Source: JAGWAJ01 sp026707615
GTDB taxonomy: Bacteria > Acidobacteriota > Vicinamibacteria > Vicinamibacterales > UBA8438
NCBI GenBank assembly: GCA_965207595.1
Contig: CBDBMW010000013.1
Location: 124,001 to 188,000, forward strand
Reading direction: 5' to 3'
Length of the DNA: 64,000 bases
Shown: positions 1 through 8,639 of the stretch, piece by piece
How positions within the stretch are numbered: the stretch's first letter is position 1
Layout: every line of letters begins with the position of its first letter
The notes under the pieces: generated by a model
What the model saw: only the letters and a program-made list of their open reading frames with translations
The model's database searches: none
What the model was told of the DNA's origin: nothing
Program-made: the position numbers and the translations under genes

Positions 1-143
1 TCGCCGTAGACCCGCATCCCGAAGGTGATGTCCGCCTGCGAGTACTGGCCCGCGTGTTCCTGCTGGGCCGCCGGGGCCGCCATGAAGGCGAGCGCGATTG
101 CGGAGAGGGCCGTGACCGCAGGCCACAGCGTGGATCGACGCAC
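1..143 (-). CDS. Secreted protein, N-terminal fragment (possible c-type cytochrome)
   Basis: Only the first 47 codons are inside the window; the gene runs off the left edge. I start it at a GTG six bases after a good GAGGAGG ribosome site. The product opens with a signal peptide (arginines, then an Ala/Leu-rich stretch ending AAPAAQQ), so it is exported. The mature start, QYSQADITFGMRVYG, resembles the segment that precedes the first heme-binding CxxCH of small soluble cytochromes c in related bacteria, but no CxxCH is visible before the edge. The cytochrome call is therefore an inference from a short stretch. Confidence 0.5.
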   Translation of the reverse strand, partial: MRRSTLWPAVTALSAIALAFMAAPAAQQEHAGQYSQADITFGMRVYG

Positions 144-316
144 GAGCAACCTCCTCGATGGTGTCGGAGCCGCCGGCGCGCCCTCGCGAGCGCGTCGAGA
201 GTCTGCGCGGCCCGGGGTTCCTGCCGGGCACGTTCCTGGGCGCGGACTCCCGGCTCCGTCGTTCAAGACGAGTATTCTAGTCCGCGGGTGACCGGGATGC
301 GATGGCGGAGGCGGGG

Positions 317-1606
317 ATGAGCACGACGAAGGGCCGGCGAGACGGCGGCGGGACCGGAAGCCGGGACGCCGCGACGAAACGGCGGGGCGGCGACAGGCCC
401 GGGGCGGTGCGGCGTGGCCTCGGGGGCGTGGGGCGTGGCCTCGGGGGCGTGCGGCAGGCGATCTCCACTTCGCTGGCGCTGGCGGGGGCGTGCGTCGTGC
501 TGGCGGGGGCGTGCGTCGTGCTGGCCGCGGGCACGCTCCGCGTGCAGGCGCCGGCGCCCGACCACCATGTGCCGTCCACGCCCGAGAACGTCGTCTGGGG
601 CTGGTTCCCGATCGATCGGGAGCCGGTGCTGACCGTGCAGTCCGGCGACACGGTGCGCGTCGACACGCTGTCGCATGCCGGGGCGACGCAGGCCGAGGAC
701 CCGGAGCGCTACCTCGGGCAGTTCGGCGTCGCCCCGGAGGACGTGCTCCAGGACGTCCTCGACTTCTGGGAATCGCGCTCCGGGCGCCCGCGCGAGGGGC
801 GCAGCGGGCACGTCATCACCGGTCCGATCCACGTCGACGGGGCCGAGCCGGGCGACATGCTCGAGGTGCAGATCCTGGGCCTGCGCACCCGCGTCCCCTA
901 CGGCATCAACAGCACCGGCCCCGAGAGCGGGGTCTTCGGCCCCGGCTATCCGGGCACCGCCCCCGACGACGAGCCGCTCCCCATCCCGCCGGTGCGCCAC
1001 TTCATCCGCTCCGCCGAGGTCGACGGCCGCGAGGTGGCGCTCTTCGCGGACGGCGTCCGGGTGCCGCTCGCGCCCTTCATGGGCATCCTGGCCGTGGCCC
1101 CGCGCGCGCCGGCGGTGGGGGAGCCGGGCGTCGCGGTGCCCGGCGTGCAGTCCTCGCGCCCGCCGGGGGCCTTCGGCGGCAACCTCGACATCAAGGACCT
1201 CGGCGCCGGGAGCACCCTCTACCTGCCGGTGTTCCACCCGGGCGCGCGCTTCTACGTCGGCGATCCGCACGCCGTGCAGGGCGACGGCGAGGTCAGCGGG
1301 ACGGCCATCGAGCAGTCGCTGACCGGCGACTTCCGCCTCGTGCTCCACAAGGACCAGCCCATCGCCGGCCCCCGCGCCGAGAACGCGACGCACGACATCC
1401 TGATCGGGATCGACCTCGATCTCGACCGCGCCCTGCGCAAGGCGGTCGCGGCGACGGTCGACTTCCTCGTCGCGGAGCGCGGCCTCAGCCGTTCGCAGGC
1501 CTTCTCGCTCGCCAGCATCGCCGTCGACTTCCGCATCGCGGAGGCCGTCGACCTGACGCAGGTGGTGACTGCCTTCGTCCCCAAGTCCGTGTTCGTGGAG
1601 CCGTAG
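317..1606 (+). CDS. Acetamidase/formamidase family protein
   Basis: Member of the FmdA/AmdA family (PF03069), which hydrolyses short amides such as formamide or acetamide to the acid and ammonia. The core is clear: GPIHVDGAEPGDMLEV near the N-terminal third, then GGNLDIKDLGAGSTLYLPV and VGDPHAVQGDGEVSGTAIE, all family signatures. I chose ATG 317 because AGGCGGGG lies just upstream; ATG 302 is in frame but lacks this. The roughly 60-residue N-terminal extension is basic, then hydrophobic (LAGACVVLAGACVVLAAG), and looks like a long signal peptide or membrane anchor, so the enzyme is probably exported. That extension is built from two pairs of 21-bp tandem repeats. The exact substrate cannot be told. 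Confidence 0.88.
   Translation: MSTTKGRRDGGGTGSRDAATKRRGGDRPGAVRRGLGGVGRGLGGVRQAISTSLALAGACVVLAGACVVLAAGTLRVQAPAPDHHVPSTPENVVWGWFPIDREPVLTVQSGDTVRVDTLSHAGATQAEDPERYLGQFGVAPEDVLQDVLDFWESRSGRPREGRSGHVITGPIHVDGAEPGDMLEVQILGLRTRVPYGINSTGPESGVFGPGYPGTAPDDEPLPIPPVRHFIRSAEVDGREVALFADGVRVPLAPFMGILAVAPRAPAVGEPGVAVPGVQSSRPPGAFGGNLDIKDLGAGSTLYLPVFHPGARFYVGDPHAVQGDGEVSGTAIEQSLTGDFRLVLHKDQPIAGPRAENATHDILIGIDLDLDRALRKAVAATVDFLVAERGLSRSQAFSLASIAVDFRIAEAVDLTQVVTAFVPKSVFVEP
411..519 (+). repeat. Two pairs of 21-bp in-frame tandem duplications
   Basis: Within the 5' part of the acetamidase gene a 21-bp unit at 411-431 is repeated at 432-452, and a different 21-bp unit at 478-498 is repeated at 499-519. Each unit is exactly seven codons, so the frame is kept: the protein reads RGLGGVG-RGLGGVR and LAGACVV-LAGACVV. 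The second duplication lengthens the hydrophobic stretch of the signal or anchor segment. Confidence 0.85.
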
Positions 1607-1633
1607 CCGCAGGCGCTCCCGGGGGCTGCGGCC

Positions 1634-2233
1634 ATGGCGAAGCTCCGTTCCTCCATGTCGGTCGAGGAGTTCGACGACGGCTACTTCTACGCCGCGGAGC
1701 TCAAGGCCTTTGCCCGCCAGCTCGGGATCCCGGTCGGCCGGCGGCGCAAGCTCGAGCTGGAGGCGCTCATCCGGGACTTCCTGCGCACCGGGGTCGTTCC
1801 ATCCCCCGCGCCCGAGCCTCGTCGCCGGTCCGGCGAAGCGCGCGACCGTCTCGCGGCCGGGACGGTGGTTCGGAACTACGTCGACGACAGGGCGACGAAG
1901 GACTTCCTGCGAGGCCGGGTCCGTGCGCGCGCCGCGTCGCTGAGGGACAGGTCGGGCCAGTGGTACTGGCTCAACGACTGGCGCCGCGGGCAGATTCAGG
2001 CCGGGAGGCGCATCACCTACGAGGACCTCGGCAATCGACTGCTGGAGCTCATGCGCACGGAGGGACGCCTGCCGCGGATCCCCGCCGCGCGGTTCAACAA
2101 CTTCATGACGGACTTCCGGGCGGATCCGGCGAACGAGGGCAAGAGCCGCGCCGACGCCGTCGCGGCCTGGGAGCACATCAAGTCCGTTCCCGGACCCAAG
2201 ACCTACGCGGCCTACGCGGCCCTCGACGGTTGA
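1634..2233 (+). CDS. SAP-domain-like protein
   Basis: A 199-residue basic, cytoplasmic protein. Residues about 8-52 (VEEFDDGYFYAAELKAFARQ and on to LEALIRDFLRTG) fit the SAP-like helix-extended-helix fold seen in a bacterial SAP family often described as new25. The rest is helical and Arg/Lys-rich, with a conserved-looking GQWYWLNDWRRGQIQAGRRI segment and a C-terminal block KSRADAVAAWEHIKSVPG. SAP domains usually contact nucleic acid, so DNA binding is plausible but not shown. It stands alone, 27 bases after the acetamidase and on the same strand. No enzyme motif is visible. Confidence 0.7.
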   Translation: MAKLRSSMSVEEFDDGYFYAAELKAFARQLGIPVGRRRKLELEALIRDFLRTGVVPSPAPEPRRRSGEARDRLAAGTVVRNYVDDRATKDFLRGRVRARAASLRDRSGQWYWLNDWRRGQIQAGRRITYEDLGNRLLELMRTEGRLPRIPAARFNNFMTDFRADPANEGKSRADAVAAWEHIKSVPGPKTYAAYAALDG

Positions 2234-2331
2234 CCACCGCACGTCGTGCGGACGGAGCGGGCCGTGGTGCGGCGGACCAGCTCGCCGTTCGTTGGCGGTC
2301 TGCCAGGCCGTGATGGCGAAGGGGTGACGGC

Positions 2332-4170
2332 ATGGCGCTTACCACGCTGGATTGGGTGTTGCTCGCCCTGACGCTCGCGGTGCCGGTCGCGGTCGGCATA
2401 GCGCATGGGCGGCGCGCCGGGCGCAACCTCTCGCAGTTCTTCTTGTCGGGCCGGAGCCTGCCCTGGTGGCTGGCGGGTACGTCCATGGTCGCGACCACGT
2501 TCGCCGCCGACACCCCGCTTGCGGTCACGGGGATCGTGGCGGCAAGCGGCGTCGCCGGCAACTGGCTGTGGTGGAACGCGGCGCTCGGGAGCGTGCTCAC
2601 GGTCACCTTCTTCGCCCGGCTGTGGCGCCGGGCGGGCATCCTGACCGACGTCGAGTTCGTCGAGCTGCGCTATGCGGGACGGGCCGCTCGCGTGCTGCGG
2701 GCCGCCCGCGCGCTCTATCTCGGGCTCCCGGTCAACTGCCTGATCATCGGTTGGGTGAACCTCGCGCTGGCCAAGGTGCTGTCGGTCTCGCTCGGGTGGA
2801 ACCGGCTGACGGGCGTCCTGGTGGGGCTCGCCGCCACCGGCGGGTACGCCGCGCTGGCCGGCCTGCGGGGCGTCGTCGCGGCGGATCTCGTGCAGTTCGC
2901 GATAGCCCTGCTGGGTGCCGTCGTGCTGGCCTGGTACGCGCTGTCCGCGCCTGGGGTCGGCGGCGTCGCCGGCTTGCAGGCCGCGCTGCCCGAGTCCACG
3001 TTCCGGCTCTGGCCCGTCGTCGGCGCGACAGGGGTCCCGGCCTCGGACGCGGCCACGACGCTGGCCCTGCCGGTAGTCGCGTTCGTCGCCTACCTCGGGG
3101 TCCAGTGGTGGGCAAGCTGGTATCCGGGCCAGGAGCCGGGAGGCGGCGGCTACGTGGCGCAACGCATGATGTCGGCGCGGAGCGAACGCGACGCCGTCCT
3201 CGCGACCCTCTGGTTCACGATAGCGCACTATTGCCTGCGGCCGTGGCCGTGGGTGCTGGTGGCGCTCGCCTCGCTCGTGCTCTACCCGGATCTCGCCGAC
3301 CGGGAGGCGGGCTACGTTCTCGTGCTGCGCGACCACCTGCCGGACGGGTGGCGGGGGCTGCTCGTCGGCGCGTTCTTCGCGGCCTACATGTCCACCGTGT
3401 CCACGCAGCTCAACTGGGGGACCTCATACCTGGTCAATGACGTGTACAAGCGGTTCGTGCGGCCGGATGCCGACGAGACGCATCTCGTCCGCGTCGCGCG
3501 CCTCACGACCCTCGGGATCATGCTGCTCAGCGGGCTCGTCACCTTCTGGCTCGAGTCCGTGCGCCAGGCCTGGGAGTTCGTGCTGGAATCGGGCGCCGGG
3601 CTCGGGCTCCTCCTGATTCTCCGCTGGTACTGGTGGCGCGTGTCGGCGGTTTCGGAGCTCGTGGCGATGGCCGCCGCCGCCGCGGGCTTCGTCTTCGTTC
3701 GGGGGTTTACGGCGGTTCCGTTCCCCGACTCGTTGCTCTATCTCGTACCGTGGACGACGGCCTGCTGGATCGTCGCCACGCTGGCGACGCCGGCCGAGCC
3801 GATGGCCCACTTGATCCGGTTCTATCGGCGCACCAGACCGGGCGGACCGGGCTGGCGCCGCGTCGCCTCCGCCGCGCGCGAGCCCGCGCCGGCGCCGCTT
3901 GGACCGCATGCGCTCCGATGGGCCGCGGGGTGTGGTGCCGTGTACCTCACGCTGACTGCGACGCACCAGATGCTGTTCGGCGCGCCAGCCCGTGCCGCCC
4001 TTCTGTTCACCTGCGCCGTTGCCCTCGTCGCGTGGCTCGTCGGGAGGCTGGGCCGAGACGCGGAGGCCGGGACGCACCTCGACTCCGATCGGTCGGGAGC
4101 GGGTGGCCAGGATGCGGTACAGTCTCGTTCACATCGTGGGGGGCGGCCTGGACGGGAACGGTCCGATTGA
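2332..4170 (+). CDS. Sodium:solute symporter family protein
   Basis: A 612-residue inner-membrane transporter of the SSS family, which couples solute uptake to the sodium gradient. The N-terminal half carries family features: DFFL-like segment FFLSGRSLPWWLAGTSMVA, then FAADTPLAVTG, and about 13-14 hydrophobic helices. GDL-like membrane stretches and QWWASWYPGQEPGGGGY in the middle are typical of the branch often annotated simply as sodium:solute symporter in Acidobacteriota and Bacteroidota. The C-terminus has an Arg/Pro-rich cytoplasmic tail. The start has GAAGGGG ten bases upstream. The substrate cannot be predicted. Its stop codon overlaps the start of the DUF5131 remnant described next. 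Confidence 0.88.
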   Translation: MALTTLDWVLLALTLAVPVAVGIAHGRRAGRNLSQFFLSGRSLPWWLAGTSMVATTFAADTPLAVTGIVAASGVAGNWLWWNAALGSVLTVTFFARLWRRAGILTDVEFVELRYAGRAARVLRAARALYLGLPVNCLIIGWVNLALAKVLSVSLGWNRLTGVLVGLAATGGYAALAGLRGVVAADLVQFAIALLGAVVLAWYALSAPGVGGVAGLQAALPESTFRLWPVVGATGVPASDAATTLALPVVAFVAYLGVQWWASWYPGQEPGGGGYVAQRMMSARSERDAVLATLWFTIAHYCLRPWPWVLVALASLVLYPDLADREAGYVLVLRDHLPDGWRGLLVGAFFAAYMSTVSTQLNWGTSYLVNDVYKRFVRPDADETHLVRVARLTTLGIMLLSGLVTFWLESVRQAWEFVLESGAGLGLLLILRWYWWRVSAVSELVAMAAAAAGFVFVRGFTAVPFPDSLLYLVPWTTACWIVATLATPAEPMAHLIRFYRRTRPGGPGWRRVASAAREPAPAPLGPHALRWAAGCGAVYLTLTATHQMLFGAPARAALLFTCAVALVAWLVGRLGRDAEAGTHLDSDRSGAGGQDAVQSRSHRGGRPGRERSD

Positions 4171-4230
4171 GCAACCACTCCCCGATAGAGTGGACAGATG
4201 CGACGTGGAATCCGGTCCGCGGCTGTTCGA
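4167..4230 (+). pseudogene. 5' stub of a DUF5131 (phage Gp37/Gp68-like) gene
   Basis: Starting at a TTG that overlaps the symporter stop, the frame reads LSNHSPIEWTDATWNPVRGC followed by S. This is the diagnostic N-terminus of DUF5131 proteins (IEWT-ATWNP-GC), a phage-associated radical-SAM-like family. After about 21 codons the similarity ends: the expected next cysteine cluster (GC..C..CYA) is missing and the frame continues as unrelated residues. The gene was therefore truncated to its first 60 bases, presumably by the event that brought in the downstream SDR. Confidence 0.65.
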
Positions 4231-4356
4231 CGCCGAGATCCGCAGGCTCCAGGCCCAAGCGCGGAGAGGGTCATCATCCGACGATCCTTCGTCTGCCGAG
4301 TTCAACGACCGGTCTTGGCGACCATAATGGGTAGTGCCTCATCAGGGGGAACGCAC

Positions 4357-5292
4357 ATGGCTTTCGGCTTCAATTCCACGACAGACGACGTTCTGGCCGG
4401 GGTCGACCTGACCGGCAGGACGATCCTCGTCACTGGCGCTTCCGGTGGGCTTGGCGAGGAAACCGCTCGAGCCTTGGCGGCGCGTGGCGCCAGCGTCACC
4501 ATTGCCGCACGCAGCCAGGACAAGTTGGATGCCGCTGCTGCACGGATTGGAAAGGGGACGGGTAAGAAGGTCGAGACCGGCCTTCTTGCGCTCGACAGGC
4601 CCGAGTCAGTGCGCACCTTCGCTGAGACGTGGATGGCGGGCCACGATCAGCTCAACATCCTGATCAACAACGCCGGTGTGATGGCCTGCCCCCTGAGCCG
4701 CACAAAGGAAGGTTGGGAGATGCAGTTTGCCACCAATCACCTGGGGCACTTCCTGCTCACCAACCTCCTGTTGCCGGCGCTGAAGAAGGGGGCACCCGGG
4801 CGCGTCGTCAACCTGTCTTCTGCCGCGCACCGCTACGCAACCGTCGACCTGGAAGATCCGAACTTCGTCAGCCGCGACTACAACCCCCAGGTGGCCTACG
4901 GGCAGTCCAAGACCGCCAACGTCTGGTTCACCAGGGAGCTGGACAAGCGTCTGGCAGGCAACGGCATTCGGGCGTTCGCCGTGCAGCCAGGTGGCATTCA
5001 TACCGATCTGGGTCGCCACATGAGCCAGGAGCAACTCAACGCAACTCTCCAGTTCATGGAGGATCAGGGGATCGCCCTCAAGACCATCCCACAAGGGGCA
5101 GCGACGACATGCTGGGGAGCGACGTCATCCGATCTGGAAGGCAAGGGTGGCGAGTACCTTGAAGATTGCGGCGTCGCCGGTCCCAACCCAGGGCCTGAAG
5201 AGCCCCTCGGTTATGCTCCGCATGCAGTCGACGCCCGAGGAGCCGCGAACCTATGGGTGCTCTCCAATGGGCTGCTCGGAACAGAGTTTTGA
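4357..5292 (+). CDS. SDR family NAD(P)-dependent oxidoreductase
   Basis: A 311-residue classical/retinol-dehydrogenase-like short-chain dehydrogenase. The Rossmann motif TGASGGLGEE lies near residues 28-37, NNAGVM follows, and the catalytic YGQSK (Tyr-x-x-x-Lys) is present with the upstream SSAAHRY serine. The reaction would be NAD(P)-linked oxidation or reduction of an alcohol or carbonyl. ATG 4357 is chosen because GGGGGA lies seven bases upstream and the protein begins at the usual SDR position; an in-frame ATG at 4198 would add an unsupported extension. Base composition is clearly less GC-rich than the flanking genes and it is surrounded by gene remnants, so recent acquisition is likely. 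Confidence 0.92.
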   Translation: MAFGFNSTTDDVLAGVDLTGRTILVTGASGGLGEETARALAARGASVTIAARSQDKLDAAAARIGKGTGKKVETGLLALDRPESVRTFAETWMAGHDQLNILINNAGVMACPLSRTKEGWEMQFATNHLGHFLLTNLLLPALKKGAPGRVVNLSSAAHRYATVDLEDPNFVSRDYNPQVAYGQSKTANVWFTRELDKRLAGNGIRAFAVQPGGIHTDLGRHMSQEQLNATLQFMEDQGIALKTIPQGAATTCWGATSSDLEGKGGEYLEDCGVAGPNPGPEEPLGYAPHAVDARGAANLWVLSNGLLGTEF

Positions 5293-5324
5293 AGACGTAC
5301 GACGAAACAGGAAACAGGACGTGC

Positions 5325-6121
5325 CGGGTACGCCCACGATTCCACTCGCGCGGAACCGTCGCTCACGGCCGGGGGGGACCGCTCCGGCGCCGTCCATACC
5401 GTCTCCGCACCCGAGGTCGTGCTGAACTCTTCCGTGGTCGTGCTGTAGTACGACCTGCTGACGGGCCGCGCGCCCCACCTGTAGCTTGCGATGGTCCCGT
5501 CCGAGTCATTCGCCGTCGCCGTGAGCGCAACCGTCCCGCCCGGCGCAATCGTCGTGCTCCCCGCCGTGATCCTGACCGTCGGCGCCGCGGTCTTCGGTTG
5601 CGGCTCCGGGTCAGGATCAGGCGCGCGCGGGATCGTCAGGCTCACCGACACTTGCTGCCCGTCGGTCCCGCCCGGGGCAGATACGTTCCATTGGATAAGC
5701 TCGTCGAAGCTGTTGGGGGTGCCGCTGGCAAGCAGAAGCACGTTACTACCCACGTTCAGAGATGCCGCACTGAAGTCTGTTTTGGCCGCCGAGGCCATAG
5801 TTCCCGAAAACTCTATACCAAGACGACTATCGGCACTTTGCCGGAGAAGAAAGGAAACGGTATAAGTGGTGCCGCCATGTGTGAACTCCCTATCCGAAGG
5901 GCCTGCTGAGCAATTGTCCCCGGTACTGGAATGATCGCTGCAACCCTTGTAGGTGACTGTGTTGCCGCCGATGTTGTTCTGCCGACGTCCGCCGTGAGCG
6001 TCGCCGACCAGATGGTGGTGGTCTGCGCGGCCGCCGGCAGCGCGAATAGAAACAGTAGTAGGAACACGAACGCCGTCCATTGCCTTGGGCGGCAAGGGCG
6101 GCGAGGCGCACGCGACGACAC
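5325..6121 (-). pseudogene. Frameshifted, truncated secreted repeat-domain/PKD-like protein
   Basis: Reading leftwards from a GTG at 6121, the frame encodes a signal peptide (FVFLLLFLFALPAAAQ) and TTTIWSATLTADVG, the start of a beta-rich module seen in environmental secreted proteins (WSATLT...GC...C...YTV...). Around 5980 the frame must shift by one base; the next frame continues the same module (NTVTYKGCSDHSSTGDNCS, then TDGQQVSVSLTI) and runs into an Ig/PKD-like domain (APTVRITAG to SGAETVWTAPE). The domain then ends abruptly and the frame runs into the 3' end of the SDR gene. Frameshift plus missing C-terminus make this a relic. A sequencing error could explain the shift but not the truncation. 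Confidence 0.65.
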
Positions 6122-6160
6122 TGGTGAAGCACTGCGCCATGCTGCCGAGAGCACCCGAAC

Positions 6161-6678
6161 TTGTCCCGTGCTCTGGTGGAACGACGGGAGGAGGGGCGGG
6201 AGCTGGCGGCCCTGGCCCGACAGCGGCCCCCTGTTCGAGCGCCTCCGCCACCCGCCGGGGCCGTTGCGGCTCACCTACCGGGCCGCCTACGTTCGCTCGC
6301 TCGGCATCGCGCCCGCGCGGACGTTCTCGCGGACCTTTCAGGGCACGCCGATGCGCCACCGGGGCGCCGACGTCGGCCACTTCTTCCTCGCCGAGAAGGC
6401 CGACGGCGAGGAGTTCACCGGCGACGATGAGGAGGTGCTGGATCGGGTGGTGACCATGCAGGACCTGGCGCCGCTCGACGAGTTCGAACGGACGCGGACC
6501 GAGTTCCTGGGCCTGGTGAGCCACGAGCTGCGAGCGCCGCTGCTCGCCATCAAGGGCTCGGAGGTGGGCCGCCGTGGTCGAGCGGGCGCGCAGCACGTTC
6601 CTCGGCGGCGGCGCCCGGGACGCCGTCCTCGTCGACTTCCCGGCGGAGCTGCCGCCCGTGAGGGCCGACCGCTATTGC
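6161..6678 (+). pseudogene. Histidine kinase relic (GAF, HisKA) with internal deletions
   Basis: Fragments of one sensor kinase lie in the right order but in different frames: VERREEGRELAALA (start of the sensory region, frame of 6161), then LTYRAAYVRSLGIAP, TFQGTPMRHRGADVGHFFLA and DGEEFTGDDEEVL (a GAF domain). A sudden jump leads to VVTMQDLAPLDEF and TEFLGLVSHELRAPLLAIKG (HisKA phosphoacceptor H-box), and a second jump with frame change to VVERARSTFLGGG and VLVDFPAELPPVRADR. The segments that normally lie between GAF and H-box (a PAS-like region), between H-box and the linker, and the whole ATPase domain are missing. It cannot encode a working kinase. Confidence 0.75.
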
Positions 6679-6733
6679 TGCAGAAGAGCCCGCATATTCG
6701 GCAGATTCGGACTGATACGGACCAGTGACAGCG

Positions 6734-8377
6734 TCACGGCAGCGCAAACGCGAAGACGGCGTTCCCCGCCGCGATGGCGACGTGCTGCCGGCCGTCGACG
6801 GCGAAGCCCATGGGCCCGGCGTGAACGCGGCCGCCGAGGTTCTTGTTCCAGAGCTCCTCGCCGGTGAGGGCGTCGAGGGCGAAGAAGTAGCCGTCGGCCG
6901 TGCCGCCGAAGACCAGGTCGCCGGCCGTGGACATCAGACCTGACGTGGTGCGCGGATCGACCTCGAACTCCCAGCGCAGGTCGCCGGTCTGGGGGGAGAG
7001 GGCGCGCACGGCGCGGACGTAGTTGTCGAGGGGCTGCGGCGACTCGCCGCCGCCGGCGCGGTAGCTCTCGCCCTCCCGGTACTCGACCGGACGGATGAAG
7101 TAGCGTGTCTCCGCGTCATAGGCCATCACGTAGATGAGGCCCGTGCGGGGGCTGTAGGTGGGGGACCACCAGTTGGAGCCGCCGGTGATGGCGGGGGAGA
7201 CGACGGTCCCCTCCGGGGTCGGCTCCTTGCCGGGGAGCAGGATGGGACGGCCGGTCTCGTCGAGGCCCTCGGCCCAGGTCTGCCGCGCGTAGGGCGTGCC
7301 GAGCAGGAACTCGCCGGTCTCGCGGTCGAGCACGTAGAAGAACGCGTTGCGGTTGGGGAAGAGCATCAGCTTGCGCTGCTCGCCGCCGAACACGGTGTCG
7401 GCCAGCACGGGGATCTGCGTCGAGTCCCAGTCGTGGATGTCGTGCGGCGTGAACTGGAAGTACCAGCGGAGCTCGCCCGTGTCGGCGTCGAGGGCCACGA
7501 CGGAGTCGGAGTAGAGGTTGTCGCCCTCGCGCACGGTGCCGTCGTAGTCGGGTCCGGGATTGCCGGTGCCCCAGTAGAGGAGGTTCAGCTCGGGGTCGTA
7601 GGAGCCCGTCATCCAGGTCGCGGCGCCGCCGGTGCGCCACGAGTCGCCCGACCAGGTGCGGTTGTCGGGATGGTCGGGGCTCGGCGTCGTGTAGAAGCGC
7701 CACGCCCGCTCGCCGCTCTCGATGTCGTAGGCGTCTACCAGGCCGCGGATGCCGTACTCGCCGCCCGCCACCCCGGTGAAGACCTTGTCGCCGACGACGA
7801 GCGGGGCCGCGGTCTTGCTGTAGCCGGCGGACGAGTTGTGGACCTCCGTATCCCACAGGACGTTGCCGGTCCGGGCGTCGAGGGCGACGAGGTGCGCGTC
7901 GAGGGTGCTCATGAGCACGCGGTCGCCCTGCACGGCGACGCCGCGGTTGTTGCGCCCGCAGCAGATGATGATCTCGTCCGGCAGCTCGTGCTCGTAGCGC
8001 CAGTAGGGGCGGCCCGTCCCGGCGTCGACGGCGATGACGGTGCTGGGCGATTCGGTGATGTACATGACGCCGTCGACCACCAGCGGCGTCGTCTCGGCGC
8101 GATCAAGCGCCTGGAGCTGGTAGACCCACGCAATCTCCAGGCCCGCGACGTTGCGCCGGTCGATCTCGTCGAGCCCGCTGTAGCGCTGGGCCTTGTAGTT
8201 GCCGGAGTACGTCAGCCAGTTGTGGGGCTCGGCCTCGGCGTTGACGAGCCGCTCCGCCGTGACCGGCGAGAACGCGGGGGCCTCGCCGGACTGCGCCGAG
8301 GCCGCCGGCGCGACGAGAAAGGCGCCCGCGAAGAAGAGGAACAGATTCGCGGTCGAGGTCAGGTAGCGCGCGGGCAT
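6734..8377 (-). CDS. Secreted PQQ-dependent dehydrogenase (quinoprotein)
   Basis: A 547-residue eight-bladed quinoprotein with an N-terminal signal peptide ending ASAQS, acting in the periplasm on alcohols or similar substrates with pyrroloquinoline quinone and calcium. Diagnostic features are the vicinal cysteine pair in IIICCGRNNRG (Cys139-Cys140), tryptophan-docking blade repeats (VDAGTGRPYWRYEHE, LDARTGNVLWDTEV, LDADTGELRWYFQFT), GTGNPGPDYDG, and the catalytic-Asp segment HDIHDWDSTQIPVL. I start at ATG 8377 (AGGAG nine bases upstream); the ATG at 8386 sits directly on that ribosome site. No cytochrome domain is attached, so electrons must pass to a separate cytochrome. Transcribed divergently from the LiaF-like genes. 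Confidence 0.92.
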   Translation of the reverse strand: MPARYLTSTANLFLFFAGAFLVAPAASAQSGEAPAFSPVTAERLVNAEAEPHNWLTYSGNYKAQRYSGLDEIDRRNVAGLEIAWVYQLQALDRAETTPLVVDGVMYITESPSTVIAVDAGTGRPYWRYEHELPDEIIICCGRNNRGVAVQGDRVLMSTLDAHLVALDARTGNVLWDTEVHNSSAGYSKTAAPLVVGDKVFTGVAGGEYGIRGLVDAYDIESGERAWRFYTTPSPDHPDNRTWSGDSWRTGGAATWMTGSYDPELNLLYWGTGNPGPDYDGTVREGDNLYSDSVVALDADTGELRWYFQFTPHDIHDWDSTQIPVLADTVFGGEQRKLMLFPNRNAFFYVLDRETGEFLLGTPYARQTWAEGLDETGRPILLPGKEPTPEGTVVSPAITGGSNWWSPTYSPRTGLIYVMAYDAETRYFIRPVEYREGESYRAGGGESPQPLDNYVRAVRALSPQTGDLRWEFEVDPRTTSGLMSTAGDLVFGGTADGYFFALDALTGEELWNKNLGGRVHAGPMGFAVDGRQHVAIAAGNAVFAFALP

Positions 8378-8639
8378 CGTCTTCATCTCCTGGGTGGCCG
8401 GCAGCGGCGCACGCCCTCCGAGGTGGGGCGCGGCGGGCATCAGCATAATCGAATCGTCCACCGCCGACCGGGTCCTCGCGGGCTGCGACCCGTGCACCGT
8501 CACTGCCTGCCCACCCGTGCAGGATCCTCGGCCGGGCCGCCGTTCGCCGGTGCCCATCCGCCGCTCGCCGATTCGCCCTGGCCCCGGGGCCGCGGCGGCC
8601 TCAGGCTGGAGCGCGAACGATCACTCTGGGAGGTGCACG

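Noticed and set aside
2237..2251. Palindrome CCGCACG-T-CGTGCGG after the SAP-domain gene as terminator
   Set aside because: No T-run follows and a 7-bp GC palindrome is common at this composition.
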